Positions 56,782-64,000 of a DNA stretch of 64,000 bases are shown here, one piece after another; within the stretch, counting starts at the first letter, position 1, and every line of letters starts with the position of its first letter. The stretch is from Type-B symbiont of Plautia stali (GTDB lineage Bacteria; Pseudomonadota; Gammaproteobacteria; Enterobacterales; Enterobacteriaceae). Location: NCBI GenBank assembly GCA_001485295.1, contig BBOA01000001.1, positions 342,942 through 406,941 on the forward strand, in the 5' to 3' direction. The notes under the pieces were generated by a model. It was given only the letters and a program-made list of their open reading frames with translations. It was not told the DNA's origin and made no database searches. The translations under genes and the position numbers were made by a program.

Positions 56782-58269
56782 ATGCCAAACCAATCTAACA
56801 GTCCTTCTGCGTCAGCAGAGGCGCGCTATAGCGCACGGCTGACCAATGAGGATCTGGCGCCGACGCGCCAGCAAAACTGGAGCTGGTACAATATCTTCTC
56901 TTTCTGGATGTCGGATGTGCACAGCATAGGCGGCTACTTGGTAGCGGCCAGCTTTTTTACCCTAGGTTTAGCAAGCTGGCAGGTGCTGATTTGCCTGCTG
57001 GCGGGAATTTTCATCGTGCAGATCTGCGCTAATCTGGTGGCGAAGCCGAGCCAGATGGCGGGCGTGCCCTATGCGGTCATCTGCCGCCAAGCATTCGGCG
57101 TTTTCGGCGCTAATATTCCGGCGGTGATCCGCGGTCTGATCGCCTTCGCCTGGTATGGCATACAGACCTATCTGCCGGCGAACGCGCTGATGCTGGTACT
57201 GCTGAAATTCTTTCCATCGCTGGCGTCGATGACCCATGCCAGCTGGCTGGGACTCTCGCTGCTCGGCTGGTGCTGCTTCGGGGTGATGTGGATGCTGCAG
57301 GCGATGGTGTTCTGGCACGGCATGAGCGCCATTAGGCGCTTTCTCGACGTGGCGGGCCCCGCCATCTATGTGGTGATGGTGGCACTGGCGGGCTGGATTG
57401 TATACAAGACCGGTTTCGACGGCATCTCGTTTACCCTAGCAAGCAAGTCGCTGACGGCGGGGGAACAGGGCTGGCAGATGATCACCGCCATCACGCTAGT
57501 GGTCTCCTATTTCTCCGGCCCGCTGCTTAACTTCGGCGACTTCTCGCGCTACGGCAAAAGCATGGGCGAAATTCGCCGCGGCAACCGCTGGGGTTTGCCA
57601 TTTAACTTTTTGCTCTTTTCGATCGTAACGGTGGTGATCGTCTCCGGCACCCAGTCGCTGTTCGGCAAAATGATCACCGATCCGATTGAGACGGTGAGCA
57701 TGGTCGGCAACGATCTGGCGGTCGCGATTGGGCTGTTGACCATGATCACCGCCACTATCGGCATTAATATCGTGGCCAACTTCGTCTCGCCCGCCTTCGA
57801 TTTCTCCAACTGTTCGCCGCAGAAAATCAGCTTCCGCACCGGCGGGATGATCGCCGCCGTCGGCTCGGTGCTGCTAACGCCTTGGAACCTGTTTCAGTCG
57901 CCGGAGCTGATTCACTATACGCTGGACGTGCTGAGTGCCTTTATCGGGCCGCTGTTCGGCATCCTGCTGGCGGATTTCTATCTGATTAAGCGCAGCCGCG
58001 TGTTTGTCGACGATCTGTTCGATGACACGCCGCAAGGACGCTACTGGTATCGCGGCGGCTTTAACCCGAAAGCGATCGCCGCGCTGCTGCCGTCGGTCGC
58101 TATCGGCTTGTTGATCAGCTTTATCCCCTCGCTGCACGAGGTCGCTAATTTTAGTTGGTTTATCGGCGTGGCGCTGGGCGGCGGATGCTACCGCTATCTG
58201 GCGCGCCATGAGCGCGAGAAGAGCGCGGCGCGTACCTTCGCCGGCGGCGTGGCGATGCAGGAAAAATAA
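56782..58269 (+). CDS. hpxC: Allantoin permease (NCS1 family)
   Basis: Nucleobase:cation symporter-1 transporter, 495 residues, with about 12 membrane spans. NEDLAPTRQQNWSWYNIFSFWMSDVHSIGGY is the typical NCS1 start, GVPYAVICRQAFGVFGANIPAVIRGLIAFAWYGIQTYLPANAL the substrate region, and VSYFSGPLLNFGDFSRYG, IGINIVANFVSPAFDFSNCSPQKISFRTGG are conserved. ATAAGGAGCAG precedes the ATG. It is divergent from hpxSAB and can import allantoin (or hydantoin-like ureides). It is the only intact transporter of the island. Intact. Confidence 0.92.
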   Translation: MPNQSNSPSASAEARYSARLTNEDLAPTRQQNWSWYNIFSFWMSDVHSIGGYLVAASFFTLGLASWQVLICLLAGIFIVQICANLVAKPSQMAGVPYAVICRQAFGVFGANIPAVIRGLIAFAWYGIQTYLPANALMLVLLKFFPSLASMTHASWLGLSLLGWCCFGVMWMLQAMVFWHGMSAIRRFLDVAGPAIYVVMVALAGWIVYKTGFDGISFTLASKSLTAGEQGWQMITAITLVVSYFSGPLLNFGDFSRYGKSMGEIRRGNRWGLPFNFLLFSIVTVVIVSGTQSLFGKMITDPIETVSMVGNDLAVAIGLLTMITATIGINIVANFVSPAFDFSNCSPQKISFRTGGMIAAVGSVLLTPWNLFQSPELIHYTLDVLSAFIGPLFGILLADFYLIKRSRVFVDDLFDDTPQGRYWYRGGFNPKAIAALLPSVAIGLLISFIPSLHEVANFSWFIGVALGGGCYRYLARHEREKSAARTFAGGVAMQEK

Positions 58270-58408
58270 GGGCGGAAACAGCAAAAGGCGGATTCATTAA
58301 TGAGCTGCTGCTACCCCGTCAACGCTTTTTATCGCTGCGCAGCGCGTTTGCTGTTTTTTTTACGTTTTTTTTTACGTTTAAGCTGATTTAACCGACGAAA
58401 CCCGCCTG

Positions 58409-59140
58409 TCAGCCGCGCCACAGGCAGCTGCCGCCCTTTTTCATCACCAAATCGAGGCGCGACTCATGTGCCATCACCTCTTCCTCCGATGCCGCCACCA
58501 CGCGCAGCGCGGAAACGGGACGCGCGATGCGCTGGATGATTTCGCCTTCGTTCTGCTGCGAGCGCTCTTCTTCTAGCGAAAACGCCAGCGACGTCTGACC
58601 ACCGGTCATTGTCAGGAAGACTTCCGCAAGAATTTCCGCATCAAGCAGAGCGCCATGCAGCGTACGCTTACTGTTGTCGATCTCGTAGCGCGAGCAGAGC
58701 GCGTCCAAGCTGTTGCGCTTGCCTGGGAACATTTTGCGCGCTATCGCTAGGCTGTCGGTAATGCAGCAGAAGGTTTCCACCTTTTCAATGCCGCGCTTCA
58801 GCATGGAAAATTCATAGTCCATAAAGCCGATATCGAACGAGGCGTTGTGGATCACCAATTCAGCGCCACGAATATAGTCGAGGAACTCATCCGCAATGTC
58901 GGCGAAGGTCGGTTTGTCGGCCAGAAACTCATCCGCGATACCGTGCAGGCCGAACGCTTCCGGATCCACCAGCCGATCGGGCCGCAGATACATATGGAAG
59001 TTATTGCCGGTCAGGCGTCGATTTACCACCTCGACCGCGCCGATTTCAATAATGCGGTGACCTTCATAATGTACACCGATCATGTTCATGCCAGTGGTTT
59101 CAGTATCGAGAACGATCTGGCGGTTATTCGCAGTGCTCAT
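58409..59140 (-). CDS. dnaQ: DNA polymerase III epsilon subunit (proofreading exonuclease)
   Basis: DnaQ is the 3'-5' proofreading exonuclease of the replicase core. 243 residues, as in E. coli. The DEDDh residues are present: Asp and Glu in [11 protein letters not shown], Asp in [14 protein letters not shown], His and Asp in [15 protein letters not shown]. The C-terminal polymerase-binding tail is present though divergent. Divergent from rnhA with a 57-bp spacer holding both promoters, as in E. coli. Intact, so the unusual mutation pattern here is not explained by a missing proofreader. Confidence 0.96.
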   Translation of the reverse strand: MSTANNRQIVLDTETTGMNMIGVHYEGHRIIEIGAVEVVNRRLTGNNFHMYLRPDRLVDPEAFGLHGIADEFLADKPTFADIADEFLDYIRGAELVIHNASFDIGFMDYEFSMLKRGIEKVETFCCITDSLAIARKMFPGKRNSLDALCSRYEIDNSKRTLHGALLDAEILAEVFLTMTGGQTSLAFSLEEERSQQNEGEIIQRIARPVSALRVVAASEEEVMAHESRLDLVMKKGGSCLWRG

Positions 59141-59197
59141 AGGATTCGTTTTATGTCAGACTTGGCGTTTTTATCAGAAGAAGGGAGTCTACCAGAG

Positions 59198-59653
59198 ATG
59201 TGTAAGCAGGTAAAAATATTCACCGACGGATCCTGCCTCGGCAATCCCGGTCCTGGCGGCTACGGCGCGATCCTACGCTACGGCCAGCACGAAAAGCTGT
59301 TCAGCGCCGGTTATCGACTCACCACCAACAATCGCATGGAGCTGATGGCGGCGATCGTGGCGCTGGAAGCGCTGAAAGAGCCGTGCCATGTGGTGCTGAG
59401 CACCGATAGCCAGTATGTGCGTCAGGGCATTACCAGCTGGATCCATAACTGGAAAAAACGCGGCTGGAAAACCGTGGATAAAAAGCTGGTGAAAAACGTC
59501 GATCTCTGGCAGCGCCTCGACAGCGCGCTAGCGGGGCATGAGCTCCAGTGGGAGTGGGTCAAAGGCCACGCCGGCCACCCGGGAAACGAGCGCTGCGACG
59601 AGCTGGCGCGCAGCGCGGCGTCGCATCCGCAGTCAGAAGATATCGGCTATTAG
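59198..59653 (+). CDS. rnhA: Ribonuclease HI
   Basis: RNase HI removes RNA from RNA-DNA hybrids. I start at ATG 59198 ([28 protein letters not shown]), preceded by GGGAG; longer readings run back through the promoter and dnaQ antisense. 151 residues against 155 in E. coli. Catalytic Asp10 (FTDGS), Glu48 (NRMELMA), Asp70 (STDSQY), His in KGHAGH and Asp in ERCDELA are all present. The protein ends DIGY-TAG where E. coli has DTGYQVEV, consistent with CAG to TAG trimming four residues. Should be active. Confidence 0.93.
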   Translation: MCKQVKIFTDGSCLGNPGPGGYGAILRYGQHEKLFSAGYRLTTNNRMELMAAIVALEALKEPCHVVLSTDSQYVRQGITSWIHNWKKRGWKTVDKKLVKNVDLWQRLDSALAGHELQWEWVKGHAGHPGNERCDELARSAASHPQSEDIGY

Positions 59654-60384
59654 ATCGCGTCCTTATCTTTCGTCGCGCGGAACTGCCGCGTAGCGTTGAC
59701 CGCCGGACGCAGCTGAGCCTTGCTCAGCGCCTTTTTCGCTTTGGTCGGCGTCAGCGGGAAGGTGCGTTTGCGCGCCACGACGATATTCAAACAGCCCAGC
59801 GCCGGCAGATGCGCGCTGATGACCTTGCCGCCCTGCCGATGCCAAGGCACCACCTGAAAGCAGGTGCGAAACATCACCTCGTAATTGAGCAGGTTCAGCC
59901 AGTCCAGCAGGCGCATCTGGCTAAACATACGGCCGCTCCACGGCGCTTTGCGCTGGATGCCGGACACGATTTTGCTAATGCCCAGCAGCGAAAAGGGATT
60001 GAAGCCGCTGATGATCATCCAGCCGTCGTCAATCAGCACGCGATCCACTTCGCGCAGCACCCAATGCGGATCCTGACTCCAGGCGAGCGTATGCGCCAGC
60101 AGGCAGGCGTCGATCGACTTTGACTCAAACGGCAGCTGCGTCGCCTGCGCCAGCACCTGCAGCAGCTCCCCTTCGCTGCCGACGTTTACCTGATGTGAAA
60201 TAGCACAGTGCTCGGTGTTGATTTCTGCACTAAGGTTGCCAATCTTAAGCATATGAAAGCCATATAGCTTTCCAAGATAAGGCTGGAGTTGCTGAGTCAG
60301 AGCGTCGCGAAAATAGTCTCCCCACGGTATATCGCGCCAAGAGTGCGGCGCGGTCAGAATCTGGCGAGTTTTAGCGGGCTTCAT
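59650..60384 (-). CDS. yafS: Putative SAM-dependent methyltransferase YafS
   Basis: 244 residues against 240 in E. coli; function unknown. The class I methyltransferase core is recognisable: [55 protein letters not shown], with [15 protein letters not shown] at the N terminus and [18 protein letters not shown]. The canonical glycine-rich SAM loop is weak, as in E. coli YafS. Its stop overlaps the rnhA stop region head-to-tail. Intact; divergent from dead gloB. Confidence 0.88.
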   Translation of the reverse strand: MKPAKTRQILTAPHSWRDIPWGDYFRDALTQQLQPYLGKLYGFHMLKIGNLSAEINTEHCAISHQVNVGSEGELLQVLAQATQLPFESKSIDACLLAHTLAWSQDPHWVLREVDRVLIDDGWMIISGFNPFSLLGISKIVSGIQRKAPWSGRMFSQMRLLDWLNLLNYEVMFRTCFQVVPWHRQGGKVISAHLPALGCLNIVVARKRTFPLTPTKAKKALSKAQLRPAVNATRQFRATKDKDAI

Positions 60385-60430
60385 GCTTTACTATCTTCCT
60401 TTCTAATCTAACGGCCTGCGAGAGGTAATT

Positions 60431-60901
60431 ATGAATCTTATCAGCATTCCTGCACTGCAGGATAACTACATCTGGACGCTGAACGACGAGGCGGGCAACT
60501 TGCCTGATTGTCCATCCCGGCGAAGCGCAACCGGTGCTGGAGAAGGTCTACGCGAATTGAGGGCACGGCGGAGCAGATGTATGAATCTTTTCAAAAGTTT
60601 GATCAAGCTCCCCGTCGATACGCTAGTCCGCTACGTGCATGAGTACACTTTATCTAACCTGAAGTTTGCTGCGGCTATTCTACCTCATGACCCGAAAACT
60701 ATGGCCGAATATCAGAAAATTAAGGACTTACGCGCCAAAAATGGTATTAGTTTGCCCAAAAAACCGGCGCATGAACGGCAAATAAATTTATTTCTTCGTA
60801 CGCAAGATCCTGATTTACAAACGGCATTAAACATAAATTTAACAGCTGAGCACGTATGGCAACCTTTTGCCCTGTTACGTGAGAAGAAAGACCAATTTTG
60901 A
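60431..60901 (+). pseudogene. gloB: Glyoxalase II remnant
   Basis: Hydroxyacylglutathione hydrolase (251 residues) finishes methylglyoxal detoxification. MNLISIPALQDNYIWTLNDEAGN, a shift to LIVHPGEAQPVLEKVYAN, then a deletion of about 120 residues that removes the HxHxDH zinc site. Then EGTAEQMYESFQK, a shift, and LIKLPVDTLVRYVHEYTLSNLKFAAAILPHDPKTMAEYQKIKDLRAKNGISLP to REKKDQF-stop. A 156-codon open frame spans the locus but joins wrong frames. Confidence 0.93.
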
Positions 60902-60972
60902 TCTTCCGAGTTGTGTTGTGACAGGGGTTCATATATAATTGCTCATCTTTTAAGCGAACTATTGACACATAC

Positions 60973-62334
60973 ATGAAGGCTAAAGCGATATTACTCGCCT
61001 CGGTCTTGCTGATAGGATGTCAGGCATCACAGAATGATACCAGTATCCCCGAACAGCATGCCCAGAGTCTGTCTTCAGCTGGTCAAGGTAAAAATGAAAA
61101 GTACGATGATCGAATGTTGTTGCCACGATGGCAGAAAGATGGAACTAGCCTCGCAGAAGATATCGATCTCTGGAGTTTCATTAGTGACCAGTTGAAGATG
61201 GGGATCCCGGAAAACAGCCGGATCCGAGAACAGAAACAAAAGTACTTAAAAAATAAGAGCTATCTCCACGATGTAACATTACGGGCAGAGCCGTACATGT
61301 ATTGGATAGTCGAGCAGGTACATAAACGTAAAATGCCGATGGAACTAGTACTACTACCCATAGTGGAGAGCGCTTTTGACCCCTATGCAACCTCATCCGC
61401 CAATGCCGCCGGCATCTGGCAGATCGTTGCGACAACGGGCAAAAATTATGGTTTGAAAGAGAACCAGTGGTACGACGGACGCCGCGATGTGGTGGCCTCG
61501 ACTAAAGTTGCACTGGATATGATGCAACGCCTGAACAAGATGTTTGACGGCGACTGGTTACTAACCGTCGCGGCCTATAACAGCGGTGAAGGGCGTGTAC
61601 TGAAAGCGATTAAACAGAACAAGGCGCACGGAAAGCCGACCGACTTCTGGAATCTGTCGCTGCCGCGCGAAACCACGGTCTATGTACCGAAAATGTTGGC
61701 TTTAGGCGAGCTGCTCAAGAACAACAAGCGTTACGGTATTAAACTGTCGACCACTGACGAAAGCCGCGCCTTGGCGCGTGTCGAAGTCGGTCAGCAGATG
61801 CAGCTGACGCAGGCTGCCGAAATGGCAGGAATGTCGCTCAGAAAGCTTAAGGGCTTCAATACCGGCTATAAAAAAGGGGCCACCGCGCCAAACGGACCAC
61901 AGTACATTTTAGTGCCTAAGTCCCATGCGCCGCAGCTGCGCAACTCGCTCGCTTCCGGCGACATCGCAGCGGTCCAGCCCATGAAGCTGGCAAAAAACAG
62001 CACGTCGAGCAGCAGCTATAAAGTACGACGCGTCGATACGCTTTCAGGCATCGCCAGCAAACTGGGCATTAACATAGCCACGTTAAAACAGCAGAACAAG
62101 CTGCAGGGCGCCAGCATTCGTCCCGGTCAGAAGTTGACCGTCGGCGACAGCCTAGCTGATAATAGCAACAGCATCACCTATCGCGTGCGTAAAGGTGATT
62201 CTCTTGCCAGCATTGCACGCCGCCACAGCGTTGGTATAAAAGACGTAATGCGATGGAATACGGTCCTGAGCAGCGCCAAAGATATTCAGCCTGGTGACAA
62301 GTTAACGCTCTTTGTGAATAATAGCGTATTGTGA
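60973..62334 (+). CDS. mltD: Membrane-bound lytic murein transglycosylase D
   Basis: Outer-membrane lipoprotein endolytic transglycosylase. Signal peptide with lipobox LIGC (Cys16), the SLT domain with catalytic Glu in LLPIVESAFDPYATSSANAAGIWQI, VAAYNSGEGRVLKAI and LPRETTVYVPKMLALGELL, then two LysM repeats (SYKVRRVDTLSGIASKLGINIATLKQQN; TYRVRKGDSLASIARRHSVGIKDVMRWN). 453 residues against 452. The stop at 62332-62334 lies in the second copy of a 17-bp tandem duplication; without it the frame would run to VNNSVSPDT and stop at 62360. Functionally intact. Confidence 0.94.
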   Translation: MKAKAILLASVLLIGCQASQNDTSIPEQHAQSLSSAGQGKNEKYDDRMLLPRWQKDGTSLAEDIDLWSFISDQLKMGIPENSRIREQKQKYLKNKSYLHDVTLRAEPYMYWIVEQVHKRKMPMELVLLPIVESAFDPYATSSANAAGIWQIVATTGKNYGLKENQWYDGRRDVVASTKVALDMMQRLNKMFDGDWLLTVAAYNSGEGRVLKAIKQNKAHGKPTDFWNLSLPRETTVYVPKMLALGELLKNNKRYGIKLSTTDESRALARVEVGQQMQLTQAAEMAGMSLRKLKGFNTGYKKGATAPNGPQYILVPKSHAPQLRNSLASGDIAAVQPMKLAKNSTSSSSYKVRRVDTLSGIASKLGINIATLKQQNKLQGASIRPGQKLTVGDSLADNSNSITYRVRKGDSLASIARRHSVGIKDVMRWNTVLSSAKDIQPGDKLTLFVNNSVL

Positions 62335-62346
62335 ATAATAGCGTAT
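62314..62346. repeat. 17-bp tandem duplication at the mltD 3' end
   Basis: GTGAATAATAGCGTATT (62314-62330) repeated at 62331-62346 with loss of the last base. It places a TGA four codons before the original stop. Confidence 0.9.
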
Positions 62347-62368
62347 CGCCCGATACCTGATGCGTCGA

Positions 62369-62395
62369 AAAGGCCAACAAATATTGGCCTTTTTT
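62369..62395 (+). terminator. mltD terminator
   Basis: AAAGGCCAA, loop, TTGGCCTTT with a T run; 35 bp after the stop. Confidence 0.85.
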
Positions 62396-62474
62396 CATTT
62401 CTGTCCGCTCCCCTTCTCTTTCTCTCTCTCAACGGCTACTGCTTTAAAGCAAGTGACGGCAATCAATTTATTGA

Positions 62475-63159
62475 CCATGAAATACTTCTATGGCAAAAAA
62501 TGCCGAAGGGTGCAAACTCCCCAGCAAATTTCCTGACGCTATAGCTGACGTACGAGGTCGGCCTCGATCTCTCCACTCGCACTGGACCGTATAAAGCTAT
62601 GCGGACGAAGATAGCAACTATAACTGCTATAACTGCCAGCTGGTCATGGGGGATCACTGCGGAATCCATGTCGACTCCCCTTCCCACTTTATCCTAGATG
62701 GCAAGACAATCGAGCAGGTGGATGTGCGCCAACTAACTGGCCGTGGCGTGCTGATTGACATGTATCACGTTACACCCGCGGCAACCTTCGGCGGAGATTC
62801 GCTGCTGGGAAAGCGAGCATGAAGCTATTGGCTCAGACGATATCGTCATCTTCCATACGGGCTGGGATGCAGAATAAGCGCGTCGTCCAGACCAGACCGC
62901 TTTTCTGTCGGACTGGTCTAGGCCTTCTGCTGAAGGCGCGGCCTTAAGGGGGTTAACGGTATTGGGTACGGATGCGCTGTCGCTACGAATCCGGTAACAT
63001 CAGCAGGTACTGGGAAGCGATAACGTGATTTGAAAACTAAGCCAATCTGGCGCGTGGCGCGTTTGCCGCCCTGCTTAACTTTTATCGCGCTGCCGCTGCG
63101 CATTGAGAAATGCTCAGCATCACCGGTGCGTGCTATCGCTCTGCTGACCCGCTGACATC
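62475..63159 (+). pseudogene. Cyclase-family (kynurenine formamidase-like) hydrolase remnant
   Basis: Metal-dependent hydrolase of the cyclase superfamily. Fragments: GDHCGIHVDSPSHFILDGKTIEQVDVRQLTGRGVLIDMYHVTP containing the HxxxDxPxH metal motif, then a shift, GSDDIVIFHTGWDAE, a stop, PSAEGAALRGLTVLGTDALSL, IENLANL and FIALPLRIE...SPVRAIALL. A 9-bp tandem duplication (62618-62635) and several shifts break it. The precise substrate is not predictable. It lies between mltD and yafD, where E. coli has yafE. Confidence 0.75.
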
Positions 63160-63949
63160 AGCGCGCGGCGTTAAATTCGACCAGCAGGGGATTATGGTCA
63201 GACGCGCGCGTCACTAGCACTGAAGCCTTGCTGACGTTGATGTCGCGATAGAAGACAAAGTCGAGTGGGCGACCAAACGCCTTACGGCGATGATCGTCGG
63301 TGAACTGCACCTCTTTCAGCGCCATTTCGCGCGCGAAGTGATAGAGCACATGGATGCGCTGACGGTTCCAAGCATTGAAATCGCCTGCCATCATGACCGG
63401 ACCTTTATGATGCACAATCTGCTCGCCTATCGGTCCCAGCTGCTTGCTGTAGACATCGATGCCCAGACTGAAATTGACTGCATGAACATTAACGACCATG
63501 AGCATCTCGCCGGTCGGCAGCAAATAGGCGGTGACTAGCGCGGATTTAGCCAGACGCAGCAGCGGCTCTCGTTCGCGTAACGGACAACAATAGACCGGAT
63601 GGGCTGAAGCCAGCGTCATCACACCTGAGGGATGCTGCGGCAGCACAAAGGCGGGCACCTGATCGGCGGCAAGATATTTGCTAGTGGCGAACCGCACTAG
63701 TTCCGGCGTAGTTTGTGCTTCTTGCAAAAGCACCAAATGCGCATCTTTGCCGAAACCCTGTAGCACGGACATCCAGTCAGCACGCTGCTGTTTGAAGATA
63801 TTCCATACCAGAACTTTCAGATGCGCATCGGGCGTCAGCGGCGCACTAGGCAGGCGCGCCTGGCTGAGATGTAGCATAGCGCCCGGCGGAAAGATCTGTT
63901 CGACCGGCTGTCCCGAAACATATCGCATTGCATAAGTTTTTTTTCGCAC
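63158..63949 (-). CDS. yafD: Endonuclease/exonuclease/phosphatase family protein YafD
   Basis: EEP-fold protein of unknown substrate, about 263 residues from the GTG at 63947-63949 ([25 protein letters not shown]), which matches the E. coli start; an upstream in-frame ATG adds MEELGNN. Motifs [34 protein letters not shown] with the catalytic Glu, [14 protein letters not shown] (Asp-Asn), [29 protein letters not shown] (Ser-Asp-His). Intact. Convergent with the dead cyclase gene, the stop touching its end. Confidence 0.9.
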   Translation of the reverse strand: MRKKTYAMRYVSGQPVEQIFPPGAMLHLSQARLPSAPLTPDAHLKVLVWNIFKQQRADWMSVLQGFGKDAHLVLLQEAQTTPELVRFATSKYLAADQVPAFVLPQHPSGVMTLASAHPVYCCPLREREPLLRLAKSALVTAYLLPTGEMLMVVNVHAVNFSLGIDVYSKQLGPIGEQIVHHKGPVMMAGDFNAWNRQRIHVLYHFAREMALKEVQFTDDHRRKAFGRPLDFVFYRDINVSKASVLVTRASDHNPLLVEFNAAR

Positions 63950-64000
63950 GTTATTGCCCAATTCTTCCATACGCGTTGCACCTGTCTATTATAGGGTTTT

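Noticed and set aside
58340..58385. Terminator in the T-rich spacer between hpxC and dnaQ
   Set aside because: There are two poly-T tracts and a GCTGCGCAGC palindrome, but the palindrome is about 15 bp from the T tract and no good stem directly precedes it; not called.
58847..59197. Long N-terminal extension of rnhA
   Set aside because: It is antisense to dnaQ and crosses the divergent promoter; RNase HI aligns from 59198.
60431..60901. 156-codon open frame at gloB
   Set aside because: Continuous by chance; it contains the gloB N terminus, a wrong-frame stretch and the gloB C terminus, and lacks the zinc site.
1..64000. CRISPR array, prophage, insertion sequence or toxin-antitoxin module
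   Set aside because: I saw no regularly spaced repeats, transposase or integrase motifs, or phage structural genes on either strand.

Overview
The window reads as a chromosomal segment of a gamma-proteobacterium of the Erwiniaceae/Enterobacteriaceae type (Erwinia- or Pantoea-like) in an early, active phase of genome decay, as expected for a recently host-restricted, probably insect-associated symbiont. Gene content and order match the E. coli 61-minute region (syd, queF, ppnN, xni, rlmM, gcvA, gcvB, mltA, tRNA-fMet, amiC, argA, recD, recB, ptrA, recC, ppdCBA, thyA, lgt, ptsP, rppH, mutH, ygdQ, ygdR, tas). They then jump to the 5-minute region read in reverse (dinB, dpaA, yafJ, gmhA, fadE ... 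dnaQ, rnhA, yafS, gloB, mltD, yafD). A close candidate would be an olive-fly or stinkbug symbiont of the Erwinia/Pantoea clade, but the species cannot be fixed from this sequence alone.

Layout: 0.3-1.9 kb, dead sugar ABC transporter genes with an intragenic inversion. 1.9-3.2 kb, collapsed garK and garD (galactarate use). 3.2-5.2 kb, remnants of yqcA, truC, yqcC and syd with the CsrB small RNA between yqcC and syd. 5.2-7.6 kb, intact queF and ppnN. 7.7-12.3 kb, mixed intact (ygdD, ygdI) and broken (xni, rlmM, gcvA, csdA, tcdA) genes plus the GcvB small RNA. 12.3-16.6 kb, mltA, a degenerate tRNA-fMet, dead amiC, intact argA with an ArgR operator. 16.8-27.1 kb, intact recD, recB and recC around a dead ptrA. 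27.1-28.6 kb, ruined type IV pilin-like genes. 28.7-36.2 kb, intact thyA, lgt, rppH, mutH and tas, dead ptsP, ygdQ and ygdR, and a DARS2-like cluster of DnaA boxes between rppH and mutH. 36.3-42.1 kb, dead dinB, yafJ and fadE between intact dpaA and gmhA. 42.1-58.3 kb, a ureide (allantoin) degradation island. 58.4-64 kb, intact dnaQ, rnhA, yafS, mltD and yafD, with dead gloB and a dead cyclase gene.

The functional centre of interest is the island at 43.2-58.3 kb. It resembles the Klebsiella hpx clusters: allantoin permease (hpxC), allantoin racemase (hpxA), PuuE-type allantoinase (hpxB), allantoate amidohydrolase (hpxK), ureidoglycine-glyoxylate aminotransferase (hpxJ), oxamate amidohydrolase (hpxW), the amidase pair hpxX/hpxY, and a Tat-exported bicupin oxalate decarboxylase. 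Together they could take allantoin through allantoate, ureidoglycine, oxalurate and oxamate to oxalate and then formate, releasing ammonia. Almost every catabolic enzyme is intact in a neighbourhood where about half of all genes are dead, while the associated ABC transporter and the GntR regulator are broken. This suggests selection for nitrogen recovery from host ureides.

The decay itself is informative. CTAG, normally the rarest tetranucleotide in enterobacteria, is very frequent here, and many inactivating stops are TAG codons created at CTGG or CCAG. Short tandem duplications of 8-30 bp recur. Deletions end at short direct repeats or at a perfect palindrome (ptsP), and one gene carries a precise 376-bp internal inversion.
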